Source: Opitutaceae bacterium
GTDB lineage: Bacteria; Verrucomicrobiota; Verrucomicrobiia; Opitutales; Opitutaceae
Reading direction: 5' to 3'
Assembly (NCBI GenBank): GCA_028280945.1
Contig: JANQKV010000030.1
Span: forward strand, 1 to 64,000
DNA: 64,000 nt
Below are positions 44,902-53,471 of the stretch, piece after piece. The notes under the pieces were generated by a model. The model was not told the DNA's origin. It did no database searches and was given only the letters and a program-made list of their open reading frames with translations. Positions within the stretch are counted from its first letter, which is position 1. Every line of letters begins with the position of its first letter. A program made the position numbers and the translations under genes.

Positions 44902-45981
44902 ATGTTCCGGTTTCTGAATCAACGCCTTGCGTTGTTTATGTTGCTGATCGTGGCGGCCGGTTTTGTGGCGGCGCGCCCCTCGCTGCCGCCGATGCTTCCT
45001 CTATCGAGCGAGCCCGAGCGAGAGAAGCCGGAGAACTCCACCCGCGTGGAGACGACTGAAGCTTCACCCTTGCCGGCTGAGCCGGCAGTTGATCCGTCCG
45101 CATGGGTGCGGGGACTGCTGCACGGCTATGAGCCGACCCTGGTGGGGTACACGTTTCAAGAGGGTGACGAACCCTTTCTCGACTTCTCCATCTCGCTATT
45201 GCTGCCGCTCTTTCATGATCGCCATCCCACGACCGGGAACATGGCTTCGGTGCACTCCGCGGGATATCGTCCGGGAGGCATCTACCCGTTTTTTGCCTTC
45301 ACCGGACGAGCCGGCCAGTATATCGGCACCCGCAGTTCGTCGCCGGTGGTCGGCAAGCGGTTCAACCCCCTGTTGAGCCTGCGGCACTGGATGGGCGAGT
45401 ATCACCCTCACAACTACATCGAACTGGTCGGGGCTCATGAATCAAACGGACAGTGGATTGATGACCCGGCCACCTTTGAGGAAGTGCGCGGACTGCGCGG
45501 GAGTCTGAACGAGGCCCGCGATGAAATCAGCCGGGGTTGGGATTATCTGGGGTTAAATGCGAGTTGGAATTTGTCCACGTCCGGCGATGACGACATGCGT
45601 CTTCAGCTTAAACTCAGTCACTACTTCGACACCGGCCCTGCCCAGGGTGACGCTGAGGAATATCAGTCATGGGAAGGGGGCAACGACGGAAAACGTCGGC
45701 GCGACGTGGACGGGATTCAGTTGCGGTGGGACTTCAACCATCCGATTCGCCTGCCAAAATGGGTTCCCCCCTGGCTGGAAACAGACGGCCGCACATCAAT
45801 TACCTGGCTGACCGGAATCGGTCGTCCGCTGGCTTACCACACGTTTGAGATCGAGGCCGGAATGGCCATCAACAAACTGCCGATCGTGATGTGGTATCGG
45901 TATGGATACATGACCGATCTGACCGACTACTACCGCAAGCTGCAGAGTGCCGGGGTGCGGGTGTCGGTGTGGAAGTTTTAG
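44902..45981 (+). CDS. outer-membrane phospholipase A (OMPLA)-like protein
   Basis: The 359-residue protein has an N-terminal hydrophobic segment (LALFMLLIVAAGFVAA) and a low-complexity acidic linker. A barrel-like remainder then alternates aromatic and polar residues and ends VRVSVWKF. The motif NYIELVGAHESNGQ (His179, Ser181 and Gly183) matches the H-x-S-N-G active-site motif of OMPLA, with a possible catalytic Asn/Asp downstream in the TTFEEVRG or SRGWDYLGLNASWN segments. OMPLA hydrolyses phospholipids that reach the outer leaflet. The overall match is moderate, so an outer-membrane lipase-like barrel is the safe statement. It follows hrpA by 47 bases. Confidence 0.6.
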   Translation: MFRFLNQRLALFMLLIVAAGFVAARPSLPPMLPLSSEPEREKPENSTRVETTEASPLPAEPAVDPSAWVRGLLHGYEPTLVGYTFQEGDEPFLDFSISLLLPLFHDRHPTTGNMASVHSAGYRPGGIYPFFAFTGRAGQYIGTRSSSPVVGKRFNPLLSLRHWMGEYHPHNYIELVGAHESNGQWIDDPATFEEVRGLRGSLNEARDEISRGWDYLGLNASWNLSTSGDDDMRLQLKLSHYFDTGPAQGDAEEYQSWEGGNDGKRRRDVDGIQLRWDFNHPIRLPKWVPPWLETDGRTSITWLTGIGRPLAYHTFEIEAGMAINKLPIVMWYRYGYMTDLTDYYRKLQSAGVRVSVWKF

Positions 45982-46023
45982 CAGTGGGCGGTTCCCTGCG
46001 TTGACGCGCGGGAGGGAGGCGGC

Positions 46024-46779
46024 ATGGTCGCGTCCATGTTATCCCGTCGGCTCATTGCCGGACTGCTGGTCGTGGCAGGTCTGTCACAGCCTGGTTGTGT
46101 GCTTTATCGCGGCGCGAAAGCCGCGGTGTCGCCGGTGGGAGCTGCGACCGAGTTGCTGGTGCAGACCAGCAAGGCTTCGGCCGCCACGGCGGGGACCATC
46201 GGTGGAACCACCACGAGTGTGGTAACCGGCACCGGCCGCGTGGCCATTTCGGGAGTGGGGGCAGCCTCCCGGCTGTCGGCATCTTCGCTTCGCGCGGGCG
46301 GCTCAGTATCCAGTGGGGCGATACGCGGAACCGGTTCTGTTGCCGGTGGCACGGCCCGCGCCACGGGTTCCGTGGGAGGCAGCACGATCGGCACCACGGG
46401 CAACCTTGCAGGCAGCACCGTGCGAGGCACGGGTCGAGTCGCCATTTCGGGGGTGAATGCCAGTTCGCGGGTTGCCAGTGCGGGCGTCGGCGCAGCGGGC
46501 ACGCTTTCAGCCCAGGCCATTCGAAATCTGGCCCAATTTTCCCGCGCGGGCATGGTCACCTTTGTCGACCTGCGCAACGGTTCGGTGGTGCGCATCCCCT
46601 GGCGGGCCGGACTCAACGTCTACGGAGGAGGTGCGCTGGCGAAGATCGAAACCGCCGAACGGGCGCTGGCCGTCGTGCGCAATGGTCGCCTCGTCTTTAA
46701 CACCCTGCGGGCCTTGGCCTCGGCTCGCGCCCTGCCGCTGCAGCCGGGTGATGTCCTGCGATTGGCCGACCGCGTTTAA
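46024..46779 (+). CDS. lipoprotein with Gly/Ser/Thr-rich internal repeats
   Basis: The 251-residue protein has a lipoprotein signal (RLIAGLLVVAGLSQPGC, Cys25). Residues 30-165 are low complexity, built of imperfect units such as GTGRVAISGV (encoded at 46228-46257 and 46426-46455) and GGSTIGTTGNLAGSTV, with many small residues and no cysteine after Cys25. A compact C-terminal segment (about 170-251) with strand-like RNGSVVRIPWRAGLNVYGGGALAKIETAERAL ends the protein. I do not recognise a family. The repeats may form a flexible or amyloid-like surface spacer. Its stop overlaps that of the convergent ABC gene by four bases. Confidence 0.55.
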   Translation: MVASMLSRRLIAGLLVVAGLSQPGCVLYRGAKAAVSPVGAATELLVQTSKASAATAGTIGGTTTSVVTGTGRVAISGVGAASRLSASSLRAGGSVSSGAIRGTGSVAGGTARATGSVGGSTIGTTGNLAGSTVRGTGRVAISGVNASSRVASAGVGAAGTLSAQAIRNLAQFSRAGMVTFVDLRNGSVVRIPWRAGLNVYGGGALAKIETAERALAVVRNGRLVFNTLRALASARALPLQPGDVLRLADRV

Positions 46780-47564
46780 CCCAAACGCAGCCTCCAGCCG
46801 GCCGGCGTGCGGCGCACGGTTACGGAACGATCAAAAGCGCGACCGACGTTCGCGGAGGTCAGCGTGGCGCGCAACAAACCGCTTGCGGTGCACCGGCCGC
46901 CGGAAAGGAGTAGCAGGTGGGAAAACCCGGGGGTGATTTCCTCGACGTGGTGCGTGACCAACACCAGCGAGGGGCCCTCCGCTTGCCGGGCGAGTTGGGC
47001 AAGTGATTCCAGAAAGTCAGCGCGAGCAACGGGGTCCAGACCGGCGCAAGGCTCGTCGAGGAAGAGCACTTGGGGCCGGGCCGCGAGGGCCCGGGCAATC
47101 AGTACTTTCTGACGCTCGCCTTGCGAAAGCACCGACCATTCGCGATGGGCCAGATCACCGACGCCAAGTCGCCGGAGCAGCATTCGCGCTCTCCGCTCGT
47201 CGGCGGGGGTGGCGTTTCCCCAAAAATCGAGTTGATCGTAGATGCCGCTTATGACGGTTTCGATGGCCGGCTCGCCGAAAGGGATATGGGCATGCAGCGC
47301 CGCGGACACCACCGCCACCCCCCGCCGCACTTCCCGCCAGTCCACTTCGCCGTAGGCGTTGCCCAAAAGCTCGATGTCGCCCGACGTCGGGGTAAGGAAT
47401 CCGGTGAGGCTGCGCAACAGCGAGGTTTTCCCGCATCCGTTGGGTCCCATGATCACCCAATGCTCACCCGGCCGGATGGACCAATCCAAGTCACGCAACA
47501 GGGTCTTGCGACCGCGCCGCAAGGTCAGTCCGGTGGTTTGCAGCAGGGGGGAATCAGTCGGCAT
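46776..47564 (-). CDS. ABC transporter ATPase subunit
   Basis: From the ATG at 47564 the product has 262 residues. It carries Walker A GPNGCGKTSL (near residues 40-49), the signature LSQGERQKVLIARALAA, Walker B VLFLDEPCAGLD and the H-loop VTHHVEEI. The 'LSQGERQ' variant and the short PNGCGKT form resemble the ModF/YlmA-like group of ATPases rather than drug exporters. No membrane partner is next to it, so the transported substrate is unknown. Its ATG overlaps the end of the upstream protease gene by about ten bases on the same strand, suggesting co-expression. Confidence 0.8.
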   Translation of the reverse strand: MPTDSPLLQTTGLTLRRGRKTLLRDLDWSIRPGEHWVIMGPNGCGKTSLLRSLTGFLTPTSGDIELLGNAYGEVDWREVRRGVAVVSAALHAHIPFGEPAIETVISGIYDQLDFWGNATPADERRARMLLRRLGVGDLAHREWSVLSQGERQKVLIARALAARPQVLFLDEPCAGLDPVARADFLESLAQLARQAEGPSLVLVTHHVEEITPGFSHLLLLSGGRCTASGLLRATLTSANVGRAFDRSVTVRRTPAGWRLRLG

Positions 47565-49242
47565 CGTAGACTTCGATGAGGCCCACCCCGGTGCCATTGT
47601 TCACGCCGGAAAGCTGCACTGTGTAAGCGCCTGGAACGAGGTTGACGAGCAGCGCGGCATCGTTGCTGTCCGAGGGAATGTTGAATGCCCCGACCCGGTT
47701 TGCCACGGCTGTGATGGTGGTGGCGTCCCAGTTGTCGTTGGCATCAACTTGGGTGGAGGTACCTGATTCGGACCGGAAGAGCGTCAGCTGCGGGTCGGCC
47801 AACGCGCCGTTGACTCCAAAATCGGCGAGGGTGGGGCCGATACCGCGAATAAGCAGTGATTTTGTACCACTTCCCCCGATGACAAACCCGGCAACGAGGA
47901 CTTCGGCCCCGGTGCCGACCTGCGACCGGGCAGACACATTGGTGAGGCGCGGTCCGGTTGGATCGGAGGGAAGAGCCGTGTCGTAGATTTCCGCCAGCGC
48001 TATGCCGGTGGTCCCGTCAAGGCTGGTGACTTGAGCCGTGAAGGCGCCGATCGGAGCGGTATCCGTCACGGCGGCGTCCGCGCTGCCGTCCGGCAGCGCG
48101 AATGCCCCAACCTGCTGAAAGACAGTCGCGTCTTCGGCCAGCCAGTCATCATTGGAGACCACTTCTTCCGACCCGTTGAATATGCCAAGTCGAGGGTCGG
48201 CCAACGCCCCGTTGACGTCGAAGTCAGTGAGAGTGGGGCCGATGCCGCGAATGAGCAGAGGCTTTTCTCCGCCCGCCACGGCGAAGCCCGCAATCAGGGT
48301 TTGAGCGCCGCTGCCAGCCAGCGTGCGAACCGATAGGTTCACCAGGTAGGCAAATTCTTCGCTGCCGTTGTCGACAAACTCGAATCCGAGGTCCTGCAGG
48401 ATACCGAGTTCAATCTCGCTGAGCGTGCGGATGCCCGGGCCCACGTCGGCTATGGCGTTCATCAGCATGGCGGCATCGTCGGTGTAGGTGGCGTCATCGG
48501 TGTGGCTGCCACTGCTGCCGTCTTCCCACGGGTCGGGGGAATAAATCACGACGGGGTTGCCGCCGTTGGCGGCAATGGCATTGGGGCCGTTAAAGAACAG
48601 GCTGGACCCCCCGCTCAAAGCGCCGAGTTGGGTCGAGTTAAAAACAAAGGTGTCACTGACCAAACGCGTGCCGTCGCTGGCCACCAGGAACCGGTCAAAG
48701 CTGAACCAGGCATCGGGTTCGCCGATCGGCGCTGCAAAGAGACCCGTGCCGTCGGAAAAAACTCCACTGATGAACCCGATGGCGTGGAGAATTTCGTGCA
48801 TCGCTGTGCTGATGAAATCGAAAGCGGTCTCGGCGACATCGTTGTCGTAATCCCATTCATGGAAAAAATTCCACTCGATCTGGCCGTCGGCTTCAGCCCC
48901 GTTGCCATCCTCGCCGGTAAGGACCTTCTGGTGGGCGACGGTGTTGTAGAAGCCAGGATCTTCGCCGACAAGACCGCTGCCGGCGCCCGCCAGCATGCCG
49001 TTGTCGACGTTGTTTGAAGAGACTTCGAACGTGATGGTTACGGCGTTGGTGATGGGCAGTTGGTTGGCCAGCTCTTGGGCGGCGGCTTCCAGGGCGGAGC
49101 GCCGGGTGGCCCCTTGGGTGGGATCGTTGAAGCCGTTATTGGTGTCGGTGTAGGTAAACTCGAAGCTGAGCTGGGCGGCGACGGGAGGAGCGAGTGCCAG
49201 GGTGCTGACGACGGTGGCAAGGAAAAGACGGAGCAAACGCAT
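47554..49242 (-). CDS. exported zincin-type metalloprotease with repeat C-terminus
   Basis: This 562-residue protein has a signal peptide (LFLATVVSTLALAPPVAAQ). The motif HEILHAIGF (149-157) provides the HExxH zinc ligands and the general base of a zincin-type protease. Further acidic and His residues around 160-210 could complete the site. From about residue 300 to the end there are two copies of a roughly 115-residue module, each with SLLIRGIGPTLADFGVNGALADPQL-type text. Such modules are common at the ends of exported Verrucomicrobiota proteins and probably serve surface attachment or export. The substrate is unknown. Confidence 0.7.
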   Translation of the reverse strand: MRLLRLFLATVVSTLALAPPVAAQLSFEFTYTDTNNGFNDPTQGATRRSALEAAAQELANQLPITNAVTITFEVSSNNVDNGMLAGAGSGLVGEDPGFYNTVAHQKVLTGEDGNGAEADGQIEWNFFHEWDYDNDVAETAFDFISTAMHEILHAIGFISGVFSDGTGLFAAPIGEPDAWFSFDRFLVASDGTRLVSDTFVFNSTQLGALSGGSSLFFNGPNAIAANGGNPVVIYSPDPWEDGSSGSHTDDATYTDDAAMLMNAIADVGPGIRTLSEIELGILQDLGFEFVDNGSEEFAYLVNLSVRTLAGSGAQTLIAGFAVAGGEKPLLIRGIGPTLTDFDVNGALADPRLGIFNGSEEVVSNDDWLAEDATVFQQVGAFALPDGSADAAVTDTAPIGAFTAQVTSLDGTTGIALAEIYDTALPSDPTGPRLTNVSARSQVGTGAEVLVAGFVIGGSGTKSLLIRGIGPTLADFGVNGALADPQLTLFRSESGTSTQVDANDNWDATTITAVANRVGAFNIPSDSNDAALLVNLVPGAYTVQLSGVNNGTGVGLIEVYDAD

Positions 49243-49367
49243 GGTCGGGGAGGAGAGCGGGAGGCCGGATCCTCTGCGGGCCCCCGGGCGGTGGCAAGCG
49301 CGGGTCGGGTGGAATTGCGGAGCCTCAAAGCACTGGCGAGACAGCCGGGGTTGTGTAGGGTTCGCGG

Positions 49368-50879
49368 ATGCTGGCTAAATTATTTCTGTTCATTGGAGCG
49401 CTGGGCGCGGGGGCGTGTCTGGTTTCGGCTGCCGCCGTGCCGTTCACCGTGGTGGTTTACAATATCGAGAACCTGCATGACGCCGATGGCGTGGCGGTTT
49501 ACGACGACTACCAGCCGGACCACTACACTCCGCGCCATTTGGCGACCAAGCTGACCAACACGGCGTCACTGATGAAGCGTTTTCGAGGAGGGGAGGGGCC
49601 GGACATCATTCTCTTTAATGAGATCGAAATCGACCAGACCCCGAAGTCTGGAGTCGAGGATGTGGCGGCTTTTGTTGAGCGTTGGCGGGGTCAGTCGGTG
49701 GCGCAGTTACTCGATACCGATGTCTTGCCCGCTGAACTTGCCGGGGTTCCGGCCGAGGTTTGGCTGTTCAAGGCCCTGCACGATGCCGGTCTGCGGGGTT
49801 ACCAAATGGCGATTGGCGATGATCAACCGTCGCCTCCCACGGCTGAACGGCGCAAAGCGATCAAGAATGTCACTTTTTCCCGTTTCCCCATTACTGGCGT
49901 GCGCCAGCACCAGGTCGAACAAGCCCGGGTTATCCTGGAGACCGAAATCGAGGTCGCCGGCCAGCGCCTTTTTGTCTTCAACAACCACTGGAAGTCCGGC
50001 GCTAGCGATCCCGTGCAGGAACAGGTGCGGATCGGCAACGCCCGGGTTTTGCAGGGTCGCTTGAAGGAGATTTTCAAAGCTGACCCGACTGCGGATGTCA
50101 TTGTCGGCGGCGACCTCAACTCCAGCTACAACCAAAAGGCGCGCAATCCCCGCATGAACCGCACGGCGGTCGACGACATTATGCGGATCGGCTACAGCGA
50201 ACCGGCCCTGCGGCGAGGCGAGATTCCACTCTACAACCTCTGGTATGAACTCGAACCGGCTCAGCGTGGCAGCGATGTGTTCCGGGGTGAATGGGGCACG
50301 CTGATGCACTTGATCATTTCCCGCGGCCTGCACGACTTTGCCGGCGTGCAATATCAGGACAACTCGTTTGGCGTGGCGCGCCTGCCAGGGCAGAACGCCG
50401 ACTTCGCCGATGCCCCGATCCGCTGGAACTCGGGTGGCCGGGGAGGCTCGGGTTTTTCCGATCACCTTCCGATCTATGCGCATTTCAACGCCGTTTCGGA
50501 TGACTCGCCCGATCGGCTCATCAACCTGCAGGACCCTTCCAACACGCCGCCAAGTGGCGAAGTCTTCCGAGTCAATTATGCGGCGGTCGACCTGGGCCAG
50601 GCCCTGGAGCCGGATGCGCTACCGGCCGAGGTCGACCTGCGCGATGGCAGTTGGACCGGGAAGCTTTTTAAAGTGAACGGAAGTGCCATCTCCGGCCGTT
50701 ATCCCAAGGTCCGGTTCATGGGCCAAAGCTACGACGTCTATTCTCCACGGTCCGAGGTGCGGGATGCCCTCGCGGCCCAGGCGACGCGAGACCGGCGCCT
50801 TCGGTTCTACGGCATGCTGGGAATTTTTAGAGGAAACTGGCAGTTTGTGGTGCAGGACCTTAAGTGGGTGCAGAAATGA
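49368..50879 (+). CDS. exported endonuclease/exonuclease/phosphatase-family protein
   Basis: The 503-residue protein has a signal peptide (KLFLFIGALGAGACLVSAA). The EEP (exonuclease III/DNase I-like) motifs are in order: VYNIENLHD (about 29-37), FNEIEI with the catalytic Glu (near 83), NNHWKSG (near 204), GGDLNSSYN with the Asp/Asn pair (near 246), and GFSDHLPIYAHF with the catalytic Asp-His (near 363). This family includes nucleases and phosphodiesterases. Being exported, it may scavenge phosphate or nucleotides outside the cytoplasm. The C-terminal 110 residues are a separate beta-rich domain. The ArsC/Spx-like gene starts within its stop codon. Confidence 0.88.
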   Translation: MLAKLFLFIGALGAGACLVSAAAVPFTVVVYNIENLHDADGVAVYDDYQPDHYTPRHLATKLTNTASLMKRFRGGEGPDIILFNEIEIDQTPKSGVEDVAAFVERWRGQSVAQLLDTDVLPAELAGVPAEVWLFKALHDAGLRGYQMAIGDDQPSPPTAERRKAIKNVTFSRFPITGVRQHQVEQARVILETEIEVAGQRLFVFNNHWKSGASDPVQEQVRIGNARVLQGRLKEIFKADPTADVIVGGDLNSSYNQKARNPRMNRTAVDDIMRIGYSEPALRRGEIPLYNLWYELEPAQRGSDVFRGEWGTLMHLIISRGLHDFAGVQYQDNSFGVARLPGQNADFADAPIRWNSGGRGGSGFSDHLPIYAHFNAVSDDSPDRLINLQDPSNTPPSGEVFRVNYAAVDLGQALEPDALPAEVDLRDGSWTGKLFKVNGSAISGRYPKVRFMGQSYDVYSPRSEVRDALAAQATRDRRLRFYGMLGIFRGNWQFVVQDLKWVQK

Positions 50880-51235
50880 AACCTCTTGTTGTTTACACCT
50901 ATAAAAACTGCAGCACGTGCCGCAAGGCGGTGAAGTGGCTCGATGCCCGGGACATCGCCTACACGGAAAAGCCTATTCGAGACACCCCTCCTACCAAGGC
51001 GGAGTTGAAGCGCATGCTCACCGCTCAGGACGGCCAGCTGAAGAAGCTCTTTAATACCTCCGGTGGCGACTATCGTGCCATGAAACTTGGTGAAAAACTC
51101 CCTGACATGACCGTCGCGGAAGCGGTCGATCTGCTCAATGCCAACGGCAATTTGGTAAAACGCCCGTTTCTTCTCGCCGAAGGGGTCGGGTTGGTGGGTT
51201 TCAAGGAAGATATTTGGTCTGCCGCCCTGGGTTAA
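50876..51235 (+). CDS. ArsC/Spx-family thioredoxin-fold protein
   Basis: The ATG at 50876 overlaps the previous stop (ATGA), giving 119 residues that open with KPLVVYTYKNCSTCRKAVKWLDARDI. The CSTC motif (Cys12 and Cys15) and the following thioredoxin-like helix, plus NLVKRPFLLAEGVGLVGFKEDIW, match the ArsC/Spx/YffB family. Members are glutaredoxin-dependent arsenate reductases or, with CxxC, redox-sensing regulators of the Spx type. The two-cysteine motif slightly favours a Spx/MgsR-like or YffB-like role. It is translationally coupled to the exported nuclease and ends in a four-base overlap with the convergent msrB. Confidence 0.88.
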   Translation: MKPLVVYTYKNCSTCRKAVKWLDARDIAYTEKPIRDTPPTKAELKRMLTAQDGQLKKLFNTSGGDYRAMKLGEKLPDMTVAEAVDLLNANGNLVKRPFLLAEGVGLVGFKEDIWSAALG

Positions 51236-51738
51236 TCCTCAGCGGGGATGAACTTCAGCGCGGCGCCGTTGATGCAGTAGCGCAGGCCGGTGGGGCGGGG
51301 GCCGTCCTTAAAAACGTGGCCCAGGTGGCTTCGGCAGCGCGCACACTCGTTTTCCGTGCGATTCCAGCCGTATTTGTAATCCGGGACGTCGAGCACGTGT
51401 CCCTTTTTTATCGGTCGCCAAAAACTCGGCCACCCACTGCCGGATTCGTATTTGGTTTTGGAATGGAAAAGCGGGAGATCGCAGGCCTTGCAGACGAAGA
51501 CTCCTTGGCGTTTTTCCTGCAACAGAGGACTGGTGCCCGCGCGCTCGGTGCCATCCTCCCGCAGGATGTAGAACTCAAAATCGGTCAGGATTTCGCGCCA
51601 CTCGGCCTCGGATTTTTCCACCGGCACGATGTCTTTGGCGGGTTTGTTGAGCGGCGCAGGATCGTCGGCTCGCGCCGAACATCCCGTCAGGCAGGTTGCC
51701 AGCAAGGCAATGTAACCAATCCAAATCCGTCTGCTCAT
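51232..51738 (-). CDS. msrB: lipoprotein peptide-methionine (R)-S-oxide reductase
   Basis: From the ATG at 51738 the product has 168 residues, starting with a lipoprotein signal (IWIGYIALLATCLTGC, lipid Cys20). The MsrB domain follows with zinc pairs CKAC (83/86) and CARC (132/135), the substrate segment GSGWPSFWRPI and the catalytic Cys155 in LRYCINGAALKF. The enzyme reduces methionine-R-sulfoxide in proteins. The lipid anchor puts it in the envelope, where it would protect exported proteins from oxidation. All catalytic and zinc residues are intact. The first ATG (51759) would add seven residues before the signal and is less likely. Confidence 0.95.
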   Translation of the reverse strand: MSRRIWIGYIALLATCLTGCSARADDPAPLNKPAKDIVPVEKSEAEWREILTDFEFYILREDGTERAGTSPLLQEKRQGVFVCKACDLPLFHSKTKYESGSGWPSFWRPIKKGHVLDVPDYKYGWNRTENECARCRSHLGHVFKDGPRPTGLRYCINGAALKFIPAED

Positions 51739-51824
51739 GCGGATGAGAACAAGATCCACGCCGGTTTATTCCGCAAGTGACGGAGCGCGCTCTGGTGGAC
51801 AGAGGGGAGTGGTGGGCCCTTGTT

Positions 51825-52355
51825 TCAGGTTTGAAGCGGGAAACGCTCCAGATCGGTTACTTGGCGACCGTCGAATGAAGATAGGGTGAGCTCATCGATC
51901 GCCCCGCGGATCTCGTGGCTTTCCCGATTCCATTGGGTTGCGAGCTCATGAAGTGCTTCCCGGTCTTTGCTGGTTGCGATGCCGATGTGGGGGACGTAGG
52001 GAATGTCCAGCCTCAGCCTCGGGTGCATCAGGCCGCTGTAAAGTCGATCATGCAAGAGGCTGATTCCTGAAAACCCCTCGTCCGGCACGAGGAAGATGTA
52101 GTAGTCATCGGATTCATGATCGTTGTGGACGAGGGCATAACTGCAGGTGAAATCCAGCGTGTTACTGCATTGAGCAACGCCCTGGATATGATTGCTCAAA
52201 TCGGCTTGCGCTATCCCGTCCGTCGACCCGGGAAAAATCATGGTCCAATGCGCCCCCACCACGTCCACGTATTTTCTGTCGTGTTCCCGCCGAAATCCGT
52301 CGATGAGCTGCGCATCGGCTTCCGCAAGGCGAGGGTAAGCAAGGCAAAGCAGCAT
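51825..52355 (-). CDS. 2'-5' RNA ligase-like (2H phosphoesterase) protein
   Basis: The 176-residue protein (ATG at 52355) has the two-lobed 2H phosphoesterase pattern. The first motif is HWTMIFPG in VVGAHWTMIFPG, and the second is HIGIATS in IPYVPHIGIATSKD. The usual motif is H-x-T/S, so the second is degenerate (H-I-G), which could reduce activity. The family includes 2'-5' RNA ligases, tRNA-associated cyclic phosphodiesterases and related enzymes acting on 2',3'-cyclic or 2'-5' phosphodiesters. It lies directly beside the attC-like array but has no cassette boundary box, so membership in the array is uncertain. The true role is not determined. Confidence 0.65.
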   Translation of the reverse strand: MLLCLAYPRLAEADAQLIDGFRREHDRKYVDVVGAHWTMIFPGSTDGIAQADLSNHIQGVAQCSNTLDFTCSYALVHNDHESDDYYIFLVPDEGFSGISLLHDRLYSGLMHPRLRLDIPYVPHIGIATSKDREALHELATQWNRESHEIRGAIDELTLSSFDGRQVTDLERFPLQT

Positions 52356-52430
52356 CACGGGACTTCTCTAAAGCTTGGGCTCAGACAGGGCCACTGGTGA
52401 AGCTTGTTTCATTCTTACTGGTTGGCTATT

Positions 52431-52814
52431 TCACCATGAGAATTTGAAGAATTCAATTCCACCTTCAGGACTGTCCGAAAACTTCAATTCCGAGGTCATC
52501 TTTTTGCCCTTCTTCTTGAGTATCGTTCCGCCGTTTCTCCAGTCAAAGGACTCCTCTTCTTTCTTCCTCCGAGATTCGGCAATAACTCTAACCACGTCGC
52601 CTTGTTCGGCGCTCACAACAAAAGCAGGCAGAGACTGCACCTCTTCGTCTGCAAAGGATTCATGTTCTGCAATGTGCTTCTGCCTGATTGATTCGTCATA
52701 AACGAAAGTCTCTTTCAGGACGCGTGAGATTTCATCACGCAGAGTGACTCTAGGCTCGGTCGCTCCTAAATGGACGATCAGTCCAAGTCCCAAAATATGC
52801 ACGATTCGATCCAT
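52431..52814 (-). CDS. exported protein of unknown function (cassette gene)
   Basis: From the ATG at 52814 the product is 127 residues. An earlier TTG start would overlap the cassette box at 52819-52825 and is rejected. It has a signal-like N-terminus (IVHILGLGLIVHLGATEP) followed by a soluble, charged domain (about 22-127) with EESFDWRNGGTILKKKGKKMTSELKFSDSP. No family is recognised. Its base composition and its placement between two GTT/AAC box pairs suggest it came as a mobile cassette. It ends a few bases before the R''-like box AGCCAAC. Confidence 0.55.
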   Translation of the reverse strand: MDRIVHILGLGLIVHLGATEPRVTLRDEISRVLKETFVYDESIRQKHIAEHESFADEEVQSLPAFVVSAEQGDVVRVIAESRRKKEEESFDWRNGGTILKKKGKKMTSELKFSDSPEGGIEFFKFSW

Positions 52815-52818
52815 GATC

Positions 52819-52879
52819 AGCCAACGTTTCAAGTGAGCCGCGAGTCACGGCGCGGAGCGCTGTGGCTCATTGGCTCGAC
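52819..52879 (-). repeat. attC-like site between GrpB and unknown gene
   Basis: In the minus orientation the site ends with R' GTTGGCT (52819-52825). An L'/L'' stem forms from GGCTCA (52834-52839 in plus-strand coordinates) and TGAGCC (52864-52869), and a partly matching R'' is GTCGAGC (52873-52879). It shares CTCACTT-GA-ACGTTGG with the site at 53416-53471. The spacers between boxes are uneven (8 and 3 bases), so this copy is degenerate. Confidence 0.4.
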
Positions 52880-53406
52880 TGGCCTCCATTGTTTTTCAGC
52901 GGTGTGTCGAGAACTCGAGCTATGAATTCGCTCTTACCGTCGGTATATCCCTCGCGGTCATTCCGGAAGGAAGCTGCGAGACTTAGCTTAAGGGCTGAAT
53001 ATTCCGCAGCGATATTTCGATCTTCGCGAAGACGGTCTCGGAACGTGATGCGTGCTGCCCACAACGGACTCTCGTAAGGAACGAGGTGTAAATGATGAGT
53101 CCGAAAAGAGGGATGCGGCTTACAAAACCAATGCATCACCTCATGGCGATAAGGCGCATGAAGGTAATCCAGGCTTCGCACAGCGGGAATCGCTCCCTTT
53201 GATTCTTCGAGCGTTCCAACCGCTGCCATAATGTCGATCACAGGCTTTGCAGATAGTTCCGGAACGGAGGTGCTACCGATGTGCTCGATAGGACCCTTGA
53301 GCCATGGGCTTAGCACGCGGCGGAGGGCTTCCCGCTCTTCAAGAAAAAGCCGAGCCCACTGCGAATCGTAGGCGACGATTTGAATGGGGGCGTCCTCGTC
53401 TGACAT
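52867..53406 (-). CDS. GrpB family protein (UPF0157, nucleotidyltransferase fold)
   Basis: The 179-residue protein (ATG at 53406) has the GrpB pattern IQIVAYDSQWARLFLEEREALRRVL, then IEHIGSTSVPELSAKPVIDIMAAV, HLHLVPYESPLWAARITFRDRLR and a Lys-rich end. The segment GSTSVPELSAKPVIDI carries the G-S/D-x-D-like nucleotidyltransferase motif. The biochemical role of GrpB proteins is not settled. They are frequent on mobile cassettes and among horizontally moving genes, consistent with the attC-like sites on both sides. The extra seven codons upstream would run over the cassette boundary and are left out. Confidence 0.85.
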   Translation of the reverse strand: MSDEDAPIQIVAYDSQWARLFLEEREALRRVLSPWLKGPIEHIGSTSVPELSAKPVIDIMAAVGTLEESKGAIPAVRSLDYLHAPYRHEVMHWFCKPHPSFRTHHLHLVPYESPLWAARITFRDRLREDRNIAAEYSALKLSLAASFRNDREGYTDGKSEFIARVLDTPLKNNGGQSSQ

Positions 53407-53415
53407 CTTGTTTCT

Positions 53416-53471
53416 GTCCAACGTCAAAGTGAGGCGCGGCGTTAGCCGTTGCCTCCACTACCTTGTTCGCT
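53416..53471 (-). repeat. attC-like recombination site between methyltransferase and GrpB
   Basis: Read on the minus strand: R'' AGCGAAC (53465-53471), 5-base spacer, L'' AGTGgAGGC (53451-53459) with one extrahelical G, a small hairpin CGGC-TTAC-like loop-GCCG, L' GCCTCACT (53428-53435), 5-base spacer, R' GTTGGAC (53416-53422). Symmetric 5-base spacers and one unpaired base on the L'' side are hallmarks of folded attC sites. R'' and L'' fall inside the methyltransferase coding end, as is usual for cassettes. The length of 56 bases is at the low end for attC. Confidence 0.5.

Noticed and set aside
52359..52420. Complete attC site between the exported unknown and the 2H-type gene
   Set aside because: The R'' box is present at 52421-52427, but no GTT-type R' box or matching L' arm occurs in the next 120 bases, so the site is incomplete.
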